In this document: piece after piece, positions 18,116-27,396 of the stretch | Layout: every line of letters begins with the position of its first letter | How positions within the stretch are numbered: position 1 is the first letter of the stretch | Origin: Leptospira andrefontaineae | GTDB lineage: Bacteria > Spirochaetota > Leptospiria > Leptospirales > Leptospiraceae | DNA length: 64,000 nt | Reading direction: 5' to 3' | NCBI RefSeq assembly: GCF_004770105.1 | Contig: NZ_RQEY01000018.1 | Coordinates: forward strand, 124,001-188,000 | Notes under the pieces: model-generated | Told to the model about the DNA's origin: nothing | What the model saw: only the letters and a program-made list of their open reading frames with translations | Databases searched by the model: none | Program-made: the position numbers and the translations under genes

Positions 18116-20341
18116 ATGGGTTCTCCTTCTCCAATATTTTCAAGTTCTAACTCGGGAAATCCCAAATCCTTACTAGACTATATCCTCTCCAATTCGCCTA
18201 TCGTGCTATTTTCCGCAGACGAAACGGGGCTTATGAACTTTGCATCCGGAAAAGCGTTAGACATGCTTGGCTTAGATTCTAGCGCTTTTATAGGGACTAA
18301 CTTTGTACAACATGAATGGAACGCTGAATTTAGAGAAGAAGATGGAACAGTCCGCAGTCTCGAACAGACAGAAGCATTAAAACTCGTACTTTCTGGAAAA
18401 GAGATAAGTGCAGAGACTGTTTTTTTAGGAAGGCATTTTGCGGTCAGGATCTCTCCCGCATTGGGAGAAGACGGAAATATAAGAGGACTCGTAGGAGTCT
18501 CTCTGGATATTACCGATCGTAAGATAGCTGAAGATATATTAGAAAAACGAACTATAGATTTCGAGATTTTAATAGGTGCCTTGCCTGTTATCGTATTTTC
18601 TATTTCTCCGGAGGGTAGGATCATACTCGCTGACGGGAAAGGATTGGAAAGATTAAAGATCAATCCTAAAGATGTGGTGGGAAAAACCATTTTTGAAAGA
18701 GCAGGAAATCGCCCGGAGGTAATGGAAGCATTCTCTAAATCCCTTCAGGGAGAAGAGAGTATCTATCATACCAACCAAAACGATCTTCTCTTAGAAACAA
18801 GAATGTATCCTAGGATAGGTAAGAATGGTCGTGTCCAAGAAATATTAGGAATAGTTTATGATATTTCGGATCGAAAAGAATATGAAAGTCGTATCCGTAA
18901 AAATGAAGAAAAGTATCGGAATCTATTCCAAAATAATCCCCAGATCATGTTTGTTTTTGAAAGATCTTCTCTTAAGTTCTTGGCAGTAAACCAGACTGCA
19001 ATCCAAACTTATGGATATTCTGAAAAAGAATTTTTAGAAAAAAGCGCAGAAGAACTTAGGCTTCCTGAAGAAAGAGAGTTTATGAAGGAGAAGATCAGGG
19101 AACTTAAGATTGGTACGAATTTTTTCCAGGAAATGAAACATCTCCGAAAAGACGGAAGTATCGTATATTTGGATATAGTTTCTTCTCCGATCCAATTCCA
19201 AGATACAGAGTCTGTTCTTGTTTCTGCAATAGATGTCACTGAACGGGTCCGTATATCAAGAGAAAATCGTTTTAATATCGAAGTCATTTCCCAAGTCAAT
19301 GATGCGATTATCGCATTAGATGGTGATATGAATATCACCTATTATAATAGTTATGCCGCAAAAATGTACGAAGTAGAAGAGGGGGAATGTTTAGGAAAAC
19401 ATTATACTTCTCTTTTTCAAGAGGATTGGATCTCCGAGGAAAATTACAAATCTGCAATGGAAGATTGGAAAACCTTAGGGGCTTCCAAAAGAGAACTGAT
19501 CCATACATTAAGATCAGGTAGAAAGATCACAATCGAAAGTAATTTTAAAAAGATCAATGCGGAAGGTTATCTGGTACCCGGTCTTATCATGGTTAACAGG
19601 GATATTTCAGAAAAAATTGAGTCCAGAAGATCACTAGAAGAAGCTCTTTTAGGTTTGGCAAAAACCAATAAGGAACTAGAACAATTTGCATATATCGCAT
19701 CTCACGATTTACAGGAACCACTTCGGACAATCGCAAGTTACCTTCAATTATTAGAGAGAAAATTCTCAGAAGAGATCAAACCTGAGATGAGAGAATTCAT
19801 CCATGTGTCCGTAGAAGCAGCTAAAAGACAACAGGGGCTGATCGAAAGTCTTTTAAGTTACTCTAGAGTGGGTTCCGATTCTGTGAATAAATCAAAAGGA
19901 GATCCTAATCTGATTTTGGATGAGGTCAGAAAGGATCTTTCTTCCGTAATACAAGAAACAAGCGCAAATTTAGTTTTAGAAGGTCCTTTTCCGGAGGTGT
20001 ATGCAGACCAGGATCAGATCAGACGTTTATTCAGTAATCTGATCTCCAATGGTATCAAATTCCGTTCTCCAGCTAGGAAGCCGGAGATCCGCATCAAAGT
20101 AAAACATATTCCAGGTGCAAATGTGTTTTCAGTTTCAGATAACGGGATAGGTATGGATTCCAAATACTTTGATCGTATTTTTATCATATTCCAAAAATTG
20201 CATACTAGGACTGAATATCCTGGAACTGGGATAGGATTGTCCATTTGCAAAAAGATCGTGGAAAATCACGGGGGAAAAATTTGGGTCCAGTCCTCTATTG
20301 GAAAAGGGTCCGAGTTCTTTTTCTCCTTACCTGAGGTTTAA
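18116..20341 (+). CDS. Multi-PAS sensor histidine kinase, HisKA type
   Basis: A 741-residue kinase with four PAS regions at about 20-130, 145-260, 265-380 and 390-505 (D-I-T-D-R, D-I-S-D-R, D-V-T-E-R tails). A phosphoacceptor segment YIASHDLQEPLRTI then differs from the HisKA_2 neighbours and resembles phytochrome-type or Rcp-linked kinases. The ATPase domain has LISNGIKF, SDNGIGM, and GTGIGLSICKKIVENHGG. No membrane segment is visible. It is two bases upstream of a stand-alone receiver protein, the expected partner. HDLQEPL-type kinases are commonly paired with Rcp1-like receivers, which is exactly the arrangement here. Confidence 0.87.
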   Translation: MGSPSPIFSSSNSGNPKSLLDYILSNSPIVLFSADETGLMNFASGKALDMLGLDSSAFIGTNFVQHEWNAEFREEDGTVRSLEQTEALKLVLSGKEISAETVFLGRHFAVRISPALGEDGNIRGLVGVSLDITDRKIAEDILEKRTIDFEILIGALPVIVFSISPEGRIILADGKGLERLKINPKDVVGKTIFERAGNRPEVMEAFSKSLQGEESIYHTNQNDLLLETRMYPRIGKNGRVQEILGIVYDISDRKEYESRIRKNEEKYRNLFQNNPQIMFVFERSSLKFLAVNQTAIQTYGYSEKEFLEKSAEELRLPEEREFMKEKIRELKIGTNFFQEMKHLRKDGSIVYLDIVSSPIQFQDTESVLVSAIDVTERVRISRENRFNIEVISQVNDAIIALDGDMNITYYNSYAAKMYEVEEGECLGKHYTSLFQEDWISEENYKSAMEDWKTLGASKRELIHTLRSGRKITIESNFKKINAEGYLVPGLIMVNRDISEKIESRRSLEEALLGLAKTNKELEQFAYIASHDLQEPLRTIASYLQLLERKFSEEIKPEMREFIHVSVEAAKRQQGLIESLLSYSRVGSDSVNKSKGDPNLILDEVRKDLSSVIQETSANLVLEGPFPEVYADQDQIRRLFSNLISNGIKFRSPARKPEIRIKVKHIPGANVFSVSDNGIGMDSKYFDRIFIIFQKLHTRTEYPGTGIGLSICKKIVENHGGKIWVQSSIGKGSEFFFSLPEV

Positions 20342-20343
20342 TT

Positions 20344-20787
20344 ATGAATGCTTCTTCTAAACAATATTTTGATATTCTTCTGGTGGAGGACAATCCTGCG
20401 GATGTTCGACTCACTATAGAAGCTCTGAACGATCTTAAATCCGATAAGAGATTATTCGTAGCAAAGGACGGAGAAGAGGCAATTGATTTCGTAAAAGGGG
20501 AAGGGGAATTCGTAGGAGCAAGACGCCCCGATCTGATCCTATTAGATCTGAACCTTCCCAAAAAGAATGGATTGGAAGTTTTAGAAGAACTTAAATCTGA
20601 TCCTGAATACAAAAGGATCCCAGTTGTGGTATTGACTACTTCCGGATCGGACAGAGATATTATCGCCACTTTCAATCTACACGCGAACTCATATATACAG
20701 AAACCGGTGGAATACGATAATTTTTTGGAAGCAATGGATACGTTACGCATCTATTGGTTCAAAACTTCGAGGTTGCCTCCGAAATGA
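20344..20787 (+). CDS. Single-domain response regulator (Rcp1-like)
   Basis: A 147-residue receiver domain with no output domain. The acidic pair is Glu15-Asp16, the phosphoacceptor Asp68 (LILLDLNLP), the switch Thr98/Thr99 and the Lys120-Pro pair (YIQKPVEYDNFLEA). The extended loop after beta-3 and the terminal W-F are typical of Rcp1-type regulators that serve HisKA/phytochrome kinases. It lies two bases after the kinase at 18116. Its stop overlaps the next start as ATGA, implying translational coupling. Confidence 0.9.
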   Translation: MNASSKQYFDILLVEDNPADVRLTIEALNDLKSDKRLFVAKDGEEAIDFVKGEGEFVGARRPDLILLDLNLPKKNGLEVLEELKSDPEYKRIPVVVLTTSGSDRDIIATFNLHANSYIQKPVEYDNFLEAMDTLRIYWFKTSRLPPK

Positions 20788-22208
20788 ATGCAAGAGCGGT
20801 GTCCGTCCGGGTGAAACAAATTTTGGTAGTCGAGGACAACGAGGACGATTCTCGTCTGTTCGAAATATTTTTGAAAGAAGCGGATCCTTCTGGGGTTCGA
20901 TTGAAACATTCTCCCACAGTTGCTGATGCTTTGGAAGTTCTAAAAGATCATGGAGAAGAGATAGATTGTATTCTTCTGGACCTTACCTTGCCTGATAGTT
21001 TTGGCTTGGACGGTTTCGAAGCTATTAAAAAATCCTATCCCAAGATCCCGATCGTAATCTGTTCAGGGACCCAAGATGAAACCATTGCAATGGAGGCGTT
21101 GCAATCAGGCGGTCAGGATTATTTGATCAAGGGCAAATTTGATTCCCATCTTCTATTAAGATCAATTCTTTATGCAATTGAACGACAGGACATGTTGTCT
21201 AAGCTAGAAGAGCAGGCATTTCTAATCAAAGAGAATGAAAAAAGATATAGGCTTATCTTCGAACATAACCCTCATCCGATCGTTTTGTATAATTTTGATT
21301 GTGAAAGTGTTTTGGATCTAAACCAAGAAACGGAAAGGATCTATGGTTATGATAGGGAAGAACTCCTTCATATGAAATTTTCGGATCTGTTTATAGGTGG
21401 TCCCGGAGAACGTCGGCAATATTTGGCTCTACATAATGGTAAAAATATTCCGGAAACACATGTGCATAGATCCAAGGAAGGAACTCCACTTTTAATGGAG
21501 ATCACTTCTTATAGATTCCAATTGGAAGGAAAAGAAGTGGTCCTTGCTATCCTTGTGGATATGACCAAATGGAAGCAGTCGGAAGATAATCTAATACAAT
21601 CATTGAGAGATAAGGAAGCTCTTCTGCAAGAGATCCATCATAGAGTGAAAAATAATTTGCAGATTATGGCGAGTCTTTTGAATTTGCAGGCAAATTACGC
21701 AAAGAACAAGGAAGTGACTAGAGAACTTAGAGATACCGAAAGCAGGATTTACTCTATGTCCTTGGTCCATAATGAACTTTATAATTCTAAAAATCTAGCA
21801 GAGATTGGTTTAGGTTCTTATGTGGATAAGTTATTAGATAATCTTTGGAATGTGTATGGGGTCGGTCCTGAGATTGGAAGGATCGTTGATGTGGGAAATT
21901 TAAGTTTGGCAGTGGAGAAGGCACTTCCAATCGGAATGATGATCAATGAGATCGCCACAAATTCGATCAAATACGCTTATTCAGAAAAGAAGAAGGGACA
22001 GTTCTATATAAAAGCAAAATCCGGAAATGGGATATTCTATTTAGAAGTGGGGGACGATGGAAAGGGGATCCCGGATTATTCTCAGATCGAAGCCAAAGAA
22101 ACCTTAGGTTTACAACTGATACGGATCTTATCCAAACAGTTGAAGGCAAAATTGGACATCAATACTGCAGCTCCGGGAACCCGTTTCAAGATAGAGTTTG
22201 AGTTTTAA
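20784..22208 (+). CDS. Response regulator-PAS-HisKA_2 hybrid kinase
   Basis: A 474-residue protein: an N-terminal receiver (acidic DNEDD, phosphoacceptor Asp66 in CILLDLTLP), a PAS domain (about 150-260), HisKA_2 with EIHHRVKNNLQIMASLLNLQ, and an ATPase domain (MINEIATNSIKYAY, GDDGKGIP). Having the receiver at the N-terminus suggests that a phosphorylation input controls the kinase. I chose the ATG at 20784, which overlaps the previous stop as ATGA; an upstream in-frame start at 20754 would overlap the receiver gene by more than 30 bases. It ends inside the stop of the convergent copper-storage-like gene (4-base overlap). Confidence 0.87.
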   Translation: MNARAVSVRVKQILVVEDNEDDSRLFEIFLKEADPSGVRLKHSPTVADALEVLKDHGEEIDCILLDLTLPDSFGLDGFEAIKKSYPKIPIVICSGTQDETIAMEALQSGGQDYLIKGKFDSHLLLRSILYAIERQDMLSKLEEQAFLIKENEKRYRLIFEHNPHPIVLYNFDCESVLDLNQETERIYGYDREELLHMKFSDLFIGGPGERRQYLALHNGKNIPETHVHRSKEGTPLLMEITSYRFQLEGKEVVLAILVDMTKWKQSEDNLIQSLRDKEALLQEIHHRVKNNLQIMASLLNLQANYAKNKEVTRELRDTESRIYSMSLVHNELYNSKNLAEIGLGSYVDKLLDNLWNVYGVGPEIGRIVDVGNLSLAVEKALPIGMMINEIATNSIKYAYSEKKKGQFYIKAKSGNGIFYLEVGDDGKGIPDYSQIEAKETLGLQLIRILSKQLKAKLDINTAAPGTRFKIEFEF

Positions 22209-22675
22209 GCAGCGAGTAACTTTTTGAATTCCGAAATACAAGCCTTACAAGCTTCGCCGCATGACTTACATTCTTCGTGATGGTCTGCGTGTTTATCACA
22301 TTGAGCTGCACATCTTTCACAAGACTCCAAGCAGATAGATGCTAATTTTTTAGTAGATGCGGAGCCTAAGGAAGATAATACAACGAATGCGTCACAAAGT
22401 GCCACAGTCTCTTCCACAGATCTAAGACAATCCGCCATTTCCTTGTGACCTTCTGCAAGCATGTCCACACACATACTGATGCAGACTCTACCTTTTAAAA
22501 TACAAGCAGAGGAGGCTTCGATCGCTGAACCAGGAACGGAAACTTTGTTCTCCTTCTTCTTTTTGGAGACTTTTTTATCTCCGTGGTCATGTCCTAAAAC
22601 GGAGGAACTTGCAAGTAGAGCCATGGTAGTTGCACCCAGGCCAAGGATTTGTTTTCTAGATATTTTTCGTTCCAA
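22205..22675 (-). CDS. Four-helix-bundle, 13-cysteine copper-storage-like protein (Csp-like)
   Basis: A 156-residue exported protein. The signal peptide has basic SRKQ followed by ILGLGATTMALLASSSVLG; it could be Sec- or Tat-dependent (RK rather than RR), then comes a HDHGD metal-like patch. The body is alpha-helical with 13 Cys at about 58, 65, 69, 83, 94, 115, 119, 122, 126, 136, 139, 143 and 146, many spaced C-x3-C or C-x2-C. This matches the DUF326/Csp family; Csp1 proteins store many Cu(I) ions in a cysteine-lined four-helix bundle. Copper binding is inferred, not shown. It converges with the hybrid kinase gene. Confidence 0.8.
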   Translation of the reverse strand: MERKISRKQILGLGATTMALLASSSVLGHDHGDKKVSKKKKENKVSVPGSAIEASSACILKGRVCISMCVDMLAEGHKEMADCLRSVEETVALCDAFVVLSSLGSASTKKLASICLESCERCAAQCDKHADHHEECKSCGEACKACISEFKKLLAA

Positions 22676-22852
22676 AGGAACCTCCCTCGGTGCTCTAAAT
22701 TATTCCAGAATCAGGTTTTCGTCGCCTAAAATAGGTTGAAAACCCTAAAAAAAACCGCTTTCTTTTCGGAACTTTTGGAATAGGTTTGGAAAATTCTTCC
22801 CACTAAGTAGCTCTAATTGAAAAGACTCGTCGGATGAATTACCACAGTTAAA

Positions 22853-23893
22853 ATGTTCGGACCAACGAAAGAAAAAAGCGAATCATCTGCAGCGATTGGC
22901 GAATCGGACAAAATTCTCATTCTGGACGATGCTCCGGAAAACTGCCTACTTGTAGAAAGGATCCTGAAAAAAGCAGGATATGGGGATGTGATTTCTACAC
23001 AATCACCAGAGACCGCCTTGGAATGGTTAGGCCTCCAAGGAAACCCGGAAAACAAAAAAGATATTTCACTTTTACTTTTGGACATTCTTCTTCCTGGAGG
23101 AATGAACGGTTTGGACATTCTTCGCACCTTAAGTTCTAAGGAAGAATTTTCAGACCTACCTGTTATTATCATCACTGCGATCCATGATACCCAGACCTTG
23201 GAATCCGCATTTGAATTGGGTGCAATCGATTACGTTACAAAACCTTTTGATGCTCACGAACTAAGAGCAAGGGTCCGTTCTACTTTGAGACTTCGTCATG
23301 AGATGCTCCAAAGAAAACAAAGAGAAAGAGATCTAGAAGAGATCACGGATAAACTTTCAGAGGCTTACCAAACTTTACTCCGAGTTTCTCGGACCGACGG
23401 TCTTTCAGGAATTTGGAACAGAAGATTTTTTGATGAGATCTTAGAAGTGGAATGGAAGAGAGCATGTCGTTCCGAAAAACCGATCTCTCTACTTTTATTA
23501 GATATAGATTTTTTTAAAAAGTATAATGATACTTATGGGCACCAAGCGGGAGATGAATGTATCCGTCAGGTTGCGGGAGTTTTAAAAAATACCGCGAGAA
23601 GAGCGGGGGACTTTCCAGCACGTTATGGCGGAGAAGAATTCGCGGTTATTCTTCCTGAGACCGATTCAGAGAAGGCGATGATCGTGGCGGAGAATATCAG
23701 GACACGTGTCCAAGAACTAAAGATCCCTCATGAAGCTTCTCAAACTTCTGAATTTGTTTCTGTGAGTATTGGGATCAGCACTCGTATGTCCGGAAAAGAT
23801 AAAGAAAGTAAAAAGTTTTTGGAAGAAGCTGACAAGGCGCTTTATAAATCCAAAGAAGACGGAAGAAATAGAAGTACTGTCTTCAAAGATTAA
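22853..23893 (+). CDS. Response regulator diguanylate cyclase (receiver-GGDEF)
   Basis: A 346-residue protein: a receiver (about 20-140, phosphoacceptor Asp77 in SLLLLDILLPGG, Lys-Pro at 130-131), a short coiled linker, then a GGDEF domain (about 175-340). The active site is GGEEF at 259-263, and an inhibitory RxxD site (Arg250 to Asp253) sits five residues before it. It should therefore make c-di-GMP with product inhibition, controlled by phosphorylation. It is divergent from the copper-storage-like gene. No kinase is immediately adjacent in its own operon; the kinase cluster at 18116-22208 is the nearest. Confidence 0.92.
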   Translation: MFGPTKEKSESSAAIGESDKILILDDAPENCLLVERILKKAGYGDVISTQSPETALEWLGLQGNPENKKDISLLLLDILLPGGMNGLDILRTLSSKEEFSDLPVIIITAIHDTQTLESAFELGAIDYVTKPFDAHELRARVRSTLRLRHEMLQRKQRERDLEEITDKLSEAYQTLLRVSRTDGLSGIWNRRFFDEILEVEWKRACRSEKPISLLLLDIDFFKKYNDTYGHQAGDECIRQVAGVLKNTARRAGDFPARYGGEEFAVILPETDSEKAMIVAENIRTRVQELKIPHEASQTSEFVSVSIGISTRMSGKDKESKKFLEEADKALYKSKEDGRNRSTVFKD

Positions 23894-24040
23894 ACCATTG
23901 TGTTTAGCCCTGACCAGGGTCTTATTTCATCTTTTTTTTCCCAGATTGTAATGAATCCCGTTCATTTTTTTCCTAAAATTGGAAATTTGTTTGCATCGCA
24001 CTAAGTCTTATAACTTAATAAACGATATATAGAGATAGAA

Positions 24041-24409
24041 ATGGCTATATTGGATAAAATAGTACAGGAATTCAAAAACAGGTTTTTTGAGACCGTAAAG
24101 GTTCCAGTGCAGGTGCATTCTTCTTCCGGAGATTTCCAAGCAACTTGGGAGGGCATCCAAGGTACTGCGTTCAGCTTTACCTTAGATCGTTTTCATCCGG
24201 ATCCGGAAGGAAGCAACGCTGTAATAGAAATACGTGTTCCTTTTTGGAAGGAACCGCTATTATTCTCTGGAAAACTTTTGGATAAGAAAGTAGTTAAATC
24301 TAAATCTTCTGAGAGGATAACGGATACAGTTTTAGTATTCGAATCAGAACTTTCAGAATTTCTAAAAAAGAATCTTCCAAAAATTGATCTTACACTTCCT
24401 AAAAAGTAA
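24041..24409 (+). CDS. Conserved hypothetical protein, 122 residues
   Basis: I do not recognise this family. The 122-residue protein has no signal or membrane segment. It begins with an amphipathic helix (LDKIVQEFKNRFFE), then alternates beta-like segments (VQVHSSSGDFQATWEG, RFHPDPEGSNAVIEIRVPF) and ends in FLKKNLPKIDLTLPKK. It could be a small beta-barrel such as a PilZ-like fold, but the PilZ Arg and DxSxxG motifs are missing. Its last codons form half of the palindrome at 24395-24426, so its C-terminus and its terminator are the same DNA. Confidence 0.6.
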   Translation: MAILDKIVQEFKNRFFETVKVPVQVHSSSGDFQATWEGIQGTAFSFTLDRFHPDPEGSNAVIEIRVPFWKEPLLFSGKLLDKKVVKSKSSERITDTVLVFESELSEFLKKNLPKIDLTLPKK

Positions 24410-24426
24410 TTTTACTTTTTAGGAAG
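24395..24426. terminator. Perfect 15-bp inverted repeat serving both convergent genes
   Basis: Arms cttcctaaaaagtaa (24395-24409) and its exact reverse complement (24412-24426) are separated by two T residues. The left arm holds the last codons and stop of the 24041 gene; the right arm holds those of the exonuclease gene. Each gene therefore ends in Leu-Pro-Lys-Lys-stop. A hairpin with T-rich flanks fits a bidirectional terminator. Confidence 0.75.
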
Positions 24427-25185
24427 ATCTACTTCTAAGATCATTGCTGCATGATCGGACAAGATAGGATCTTTTTTGACTGTGAGTTTTTTGAGTTTGG
24501 ATTTAAGCTCGGGAGTCACGAAGAAGTAATCTATCCTCCAACCCTTATTATTCCCTCTCGCTCCAGCTCTAAAGGTCCACCAAGTATATTCTTGTTTGTT
24601 CGGATATAATTCCCTGAAACTATCTACCCAGCCTGTGGAAAGAAATTTAGTCACCCAAGCTCTTTCTTCCGGAAGGAAACCGCTATTTTTCACATTTCCT
24701 TTTGGATCGTGAATATCTATTTCAGTATGAGCAATATTCACATCTCCGCATAGAATGATATTGGAATGTTTCTTTTTTAACTTAGCGGAAATTTTTAGGA
24801 ATTCTTCTAAGAATCTCATCTTTGCGGCTTGTCTCACATCACCTGTGGTTCCGGAAGGAAAGTAAACTGTCCAGATAGCATATGAATCGAATTCAGCTAA
24901 AACACTTCTTCCTTCTTTATCGAATTCATCTAAGCCCAATCCATAGGTCACTTTTTTAGGTTCTTGTTTGCTCCATATAGAAACTCCAGAGTAACCTTTT
25001 TTAACGGCAGAGTGGAAGAATGCTTTGTAGCCCAGTTTTTCCCATATTTCCGAACTGAGTTGGTCCGGCTGTGCTTTGGTTTCTTGGAAACATACAAAAT
25101 CGGGTTTTTCGGAAGAGATGACGTCCCCCAGGCCTTTGCCCCAGGCGGACCGGATTCCATTGCAGTTCAGACAGAAAACTTTCAT
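24412..25185 (-). CDS. xth: Exodeoxyribonuclease III
   Basis: A 257-residue EEP-family nuclease that removes bases 3'-5' from double-stranded DNA and cuts at abasic sites in base-excision repair. Visible motifs are the N-terminal [10 protein letters not shown], metal-ligand [16 protein letters not shown] with the active-site Tyr region, [12 protein letters not shown] (catalytic Asn/Asp), and [10 protein letters not shown] with the catalytic His. The length is usual for the family. Its end is fused into the palindrome shared with the convergent gene. Confidence 0.93.
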   Translation of the reverse strand: MKVFCLNCNGIRSAWGKGLGDVISSEKPDFVCFQETKAQPDQLSSEIWEKLGYKAFFHSAVKKGYSGVSIWSKQEPKKVTYGLGLDEFDKEGRSVLAEFDSYAIWTVYFPSGTTGDVRQAAKMRFLEEFLKISAKLKKKHSNIILCGDVNIAHTEIDIHDPKGNVKNSGFLPEERAWVTKFLSTGWVDSFRELYPNKQEYTWWTFRAGARGNNKGWRIDYFFVTPELKSKLKKLTVKKDPILSDHAAMILEVDLPKK

Positions 25186-25249
25186 AGGTGTAAAAGAGTT
25201 CCCAGGATTTTCGGGATGCTAAGTCCGGGCAAAGAAAAAAAATGTCCGT

Positions 25250-26542
25250 ATGAGCATTCGTATCAGGGAAGTAGGCAAGGATTTTTCCTTAGAACCCATT
25301 CTCCAGAGAGCAAAGCAGGATCTAAACGATACTTTGGCCCTGGTACGTCCCATTTTGGACCGAGTGAGAGAAGGTGGGGACAAAGCTGTTTATGAATTCA
25401 CTCAAAAATTCGACGGACTCAGACCTGAAAAATTGGTTTATCCAGTCTCAGAATGGAAAGGAAAGGCTGACCCTGAACTTGTTGCCGCATTGGAAAAGGC
25501 AAAAGAGAATATTGAAATATTCCATAAAGCCCAGTTACCTTCTGATCTTGATGTAAAAGTCTCCGGAAATACATTAGGAATTCGTTATACTCCAATAGAA
25601 TCCGTCACCGTATATGCTCCAGGTGGAAAGGCATTATATCCTTCTACCATTTTGATGGGTGTGATCCCTGCAAAGATCGCAGGCGTAAAACATATTCAGA
25701 TAGTAACTCCTCCTCAAAAAGATGGGATCCCTGACGGATTATATGCTGCTGCAAAAATTGCGGGTGCCGATGCGATCGTAACAGTGGGTGGTGCACAAGG
25801 TATTGCGGCAGCATCTTATGGAACGGAAACAATCCCTCGCTCCGAATTTGTGATCGGACCTGGGAACAAATTTGTGACTGCGGCAAAAGTTTTATTAAGC
25901 GGACAGGGAGTGATAGGAATAGACAGCCCCGCCGGTCCGAGTGAAGTTCTTGTGATCGCAGACGATTCCGCAAATCCAAACTGGGTAGCGGCAGATCTAC
26001 TTTCCCAAGCAGAACATGGGGAAGATTCAGCTGCAATACTTTGTACCGATTCTATGGAATTTGCTAAAAAAGTTTCTGCGGAGATAGACAAGGCTTTGAA
26101 AGAAAGGCCTAAAAGAGAAACGATCAAAAGAGCCTCGATAGAAAATGAAAGTTGGATATTAGTTTTTTCGAATTTAGAAGAATGTGTAAACTTCTCTAAC
26201 CTTTATGCTCCAGAACATTTGGAGATCCAAACTGCAAACTATCACGAATTATTTAAGAAGATCAAACATGCAGGTTCCGTATTTTTAGGACCTTATTCTC
26301 CTGTTGCTATGGGAGATTATATCAGCGGAACAAATCATATTCTTCCAACAGCGGGTGGAAGTAGGATCTTTTCTTCTTTAGGAGTCCTTACTTTCCTAAA
26401 AAGAGTAACCTACCAAGAAGTGACCAGGGACTCTTTAGAAAAATTGTATCCATATGTAAAAGTTCTTTCCGAATTTGAAGGTTTGGATGAGGAACATGGA
26501 AATTCTGTAAAAGTGCGTCTTTCTGGGAACGGCAATCCATGA
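25250..26542 (+). CDS. hisD: Histidinol dehydrogenase
   Basis: A 430-residue enzyme for the last two steps of histidine synthesis (L-histidinol to L-histidine, NAD-dependent, zinc). Conserved segments include GPGNKFVTAAK, DSPAGPSEVLV, the zinc-binding and catalytic stretches LLSQAEHGEDS and LYAPEHLEI, and MGDYISGTNHILPT. Length and order match the family. There is no strong Shine-Dalgarno before the start. It overlaps panC by 4 bases (ATGA). The rest of the his pathway in this window is only hisF, 12 kb downstream. Confidence 0.95.
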   Translation: MSIRIREVGKDFSLEPILQRAKQDLNDTLALVRPILDRVREGGDKAVYEFTQKFDGLRPEKLVYPVSEWKGKADPELVAALEKAKENIEIFHKAQLPSDLDVKVSGNTLGIRYTPIESVTVYAPGGKALYPSTILMGVIPAKIAGVKHIQIVTPPQKDGIPDGLYAAAKIAGADAIVTVGGAQGIAAASYGTETIPRSEFVIGPGNKFVTAAKVLLSGQGVIGIDSPAGPSEVLVIADDSANPNWVAADLLSQAEHGEDSAAILCTDSMEFAKKVSAEIDKALKERPKRETIKRASIENESWILVFSNLEECVNFSNLYAPEHLEIQTANYHELFKKIKHAGSVFLGPYSPVAMGDYISGTNHILPTAGGSRIFSSLGVLTFLKRVTYQEVTRDSLEKLYPYVKVLSEFEGLDEEHGNSVKVRLSGNGNP

Positions 26543-27390
26543 TCGTATCCAAGGATCCAAACGAAGTCAGAAACCAAATTCTTTCCTGGAAGTCCGAAAA
26601 ACTTTCAGTGGGTTTTGCTCCTACCATGGGATTTCTGCATGAAGGACATTCGAATCTATTTATTAGATCTGCTTCCGAGAATTCTAAAACAGTAGTTTCT
26701 ATTTTTGTAAATCCTGCGCAGTTCAACGATCCGGAAGATTACGCAAAATATCCGATCAATACGGATGGTGATTTAGAAATTTGTAAATCATCCAAGGTGG
26801 ATCTGGTTTTTTTACCGGATAAAGATACAATGTATCCGGGTGGAATTCCTGAAGTAGAATTACGGATCCCACATTTGATGAAAAATCTGGACGCTAGTAC
26901 TCGTCCTGGGCATTTTGAAGGTGTTCTTTTAGTTCTTTCTCGTTTATTCCATATAATCCCTGCAGATCGTTCATATTTTGGTAAGAAGGATTACCAACAA
27001 TATCTGGTCGTAAAAGATTTTGTGAAAGCACTTGGTTTTCCAATGGAGATCATCGGAGTGGATACAGTTCGCTCGAGAGAAGGTTTGGCATTAAGTTCTA
27101 GAAACGCTCGTTTAACTGGACCAGAAAAAGAAGAAGCTCTATTATTAATCAGAGCATTACGTCTTGGGGAGACTTTGATCCGACAAGGAGAAAAAGATCC
27201 GGCAGAAGTTCTAACAGTAATGAAGGATGTTTTGGATTCTTCTTCCAAAATACAAACGGATTATCTGGAAGTTTTGGATGCGAACACATTAGAAGAACTT
27301 CATATTGTAAAAGGGGAAATTCTTCTCGCAGTGGCTGCCTTTTTAGGGCAGGTAAGATTGATCGATAATATAACCGTAAAGGTATCTTAA
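26539..27390 (+). CDS. panC: Pantothenate synthetase
   Basis: A 283-residue ATP-dependent ligase joining pantoate and beta-alanine in the vitamin B5/CoA pathway. It has the family motifs PTMGFLHEGH (HxGH class), VVSIFVNPAQFN, FGKKDYQQ and SSRNARL. Length is standard. It starts inside the stop codon of hisD (ATGA overlap), so it is probably translationally coupled. Only panC of the pathway is in this window. Confidence 0.95.
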   Translation: MIVSKDPNEVRNQILSWKSEKLSVGFAPTMGFLHEGHSNLFIRSASENSKTVVSIFVNPAQFNDPEDYAKYPINTDGDLEICKSSKVDLVFLPDKDTMYPGGIPEVELRIPHLMKNLDASTRPGHFEGVLLVLSRLFHIIPADRSYFGKKDYQQYLVVKDFVKALGFPMEIIGVDTVRSREGLALSSRNARLTGPEKEEALLLIRALRLGETLIRQGEKDPAEVLTVMKDVLDSSSKIQTDYLEVLDANTLEELHIVKGEILLAVAAFLGQVRLIDNITVKVS

Positions 27391-27396
27391 TTTTAT

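Noticed and set aside
23905..23940. Terminator after the GGDEF gene (ccctg-ac-caggg followed by a T-rich run)
   Set aside because: The stem is five base pairs with a two-base loop and the T8 run is not directly next to it, so support is weak.
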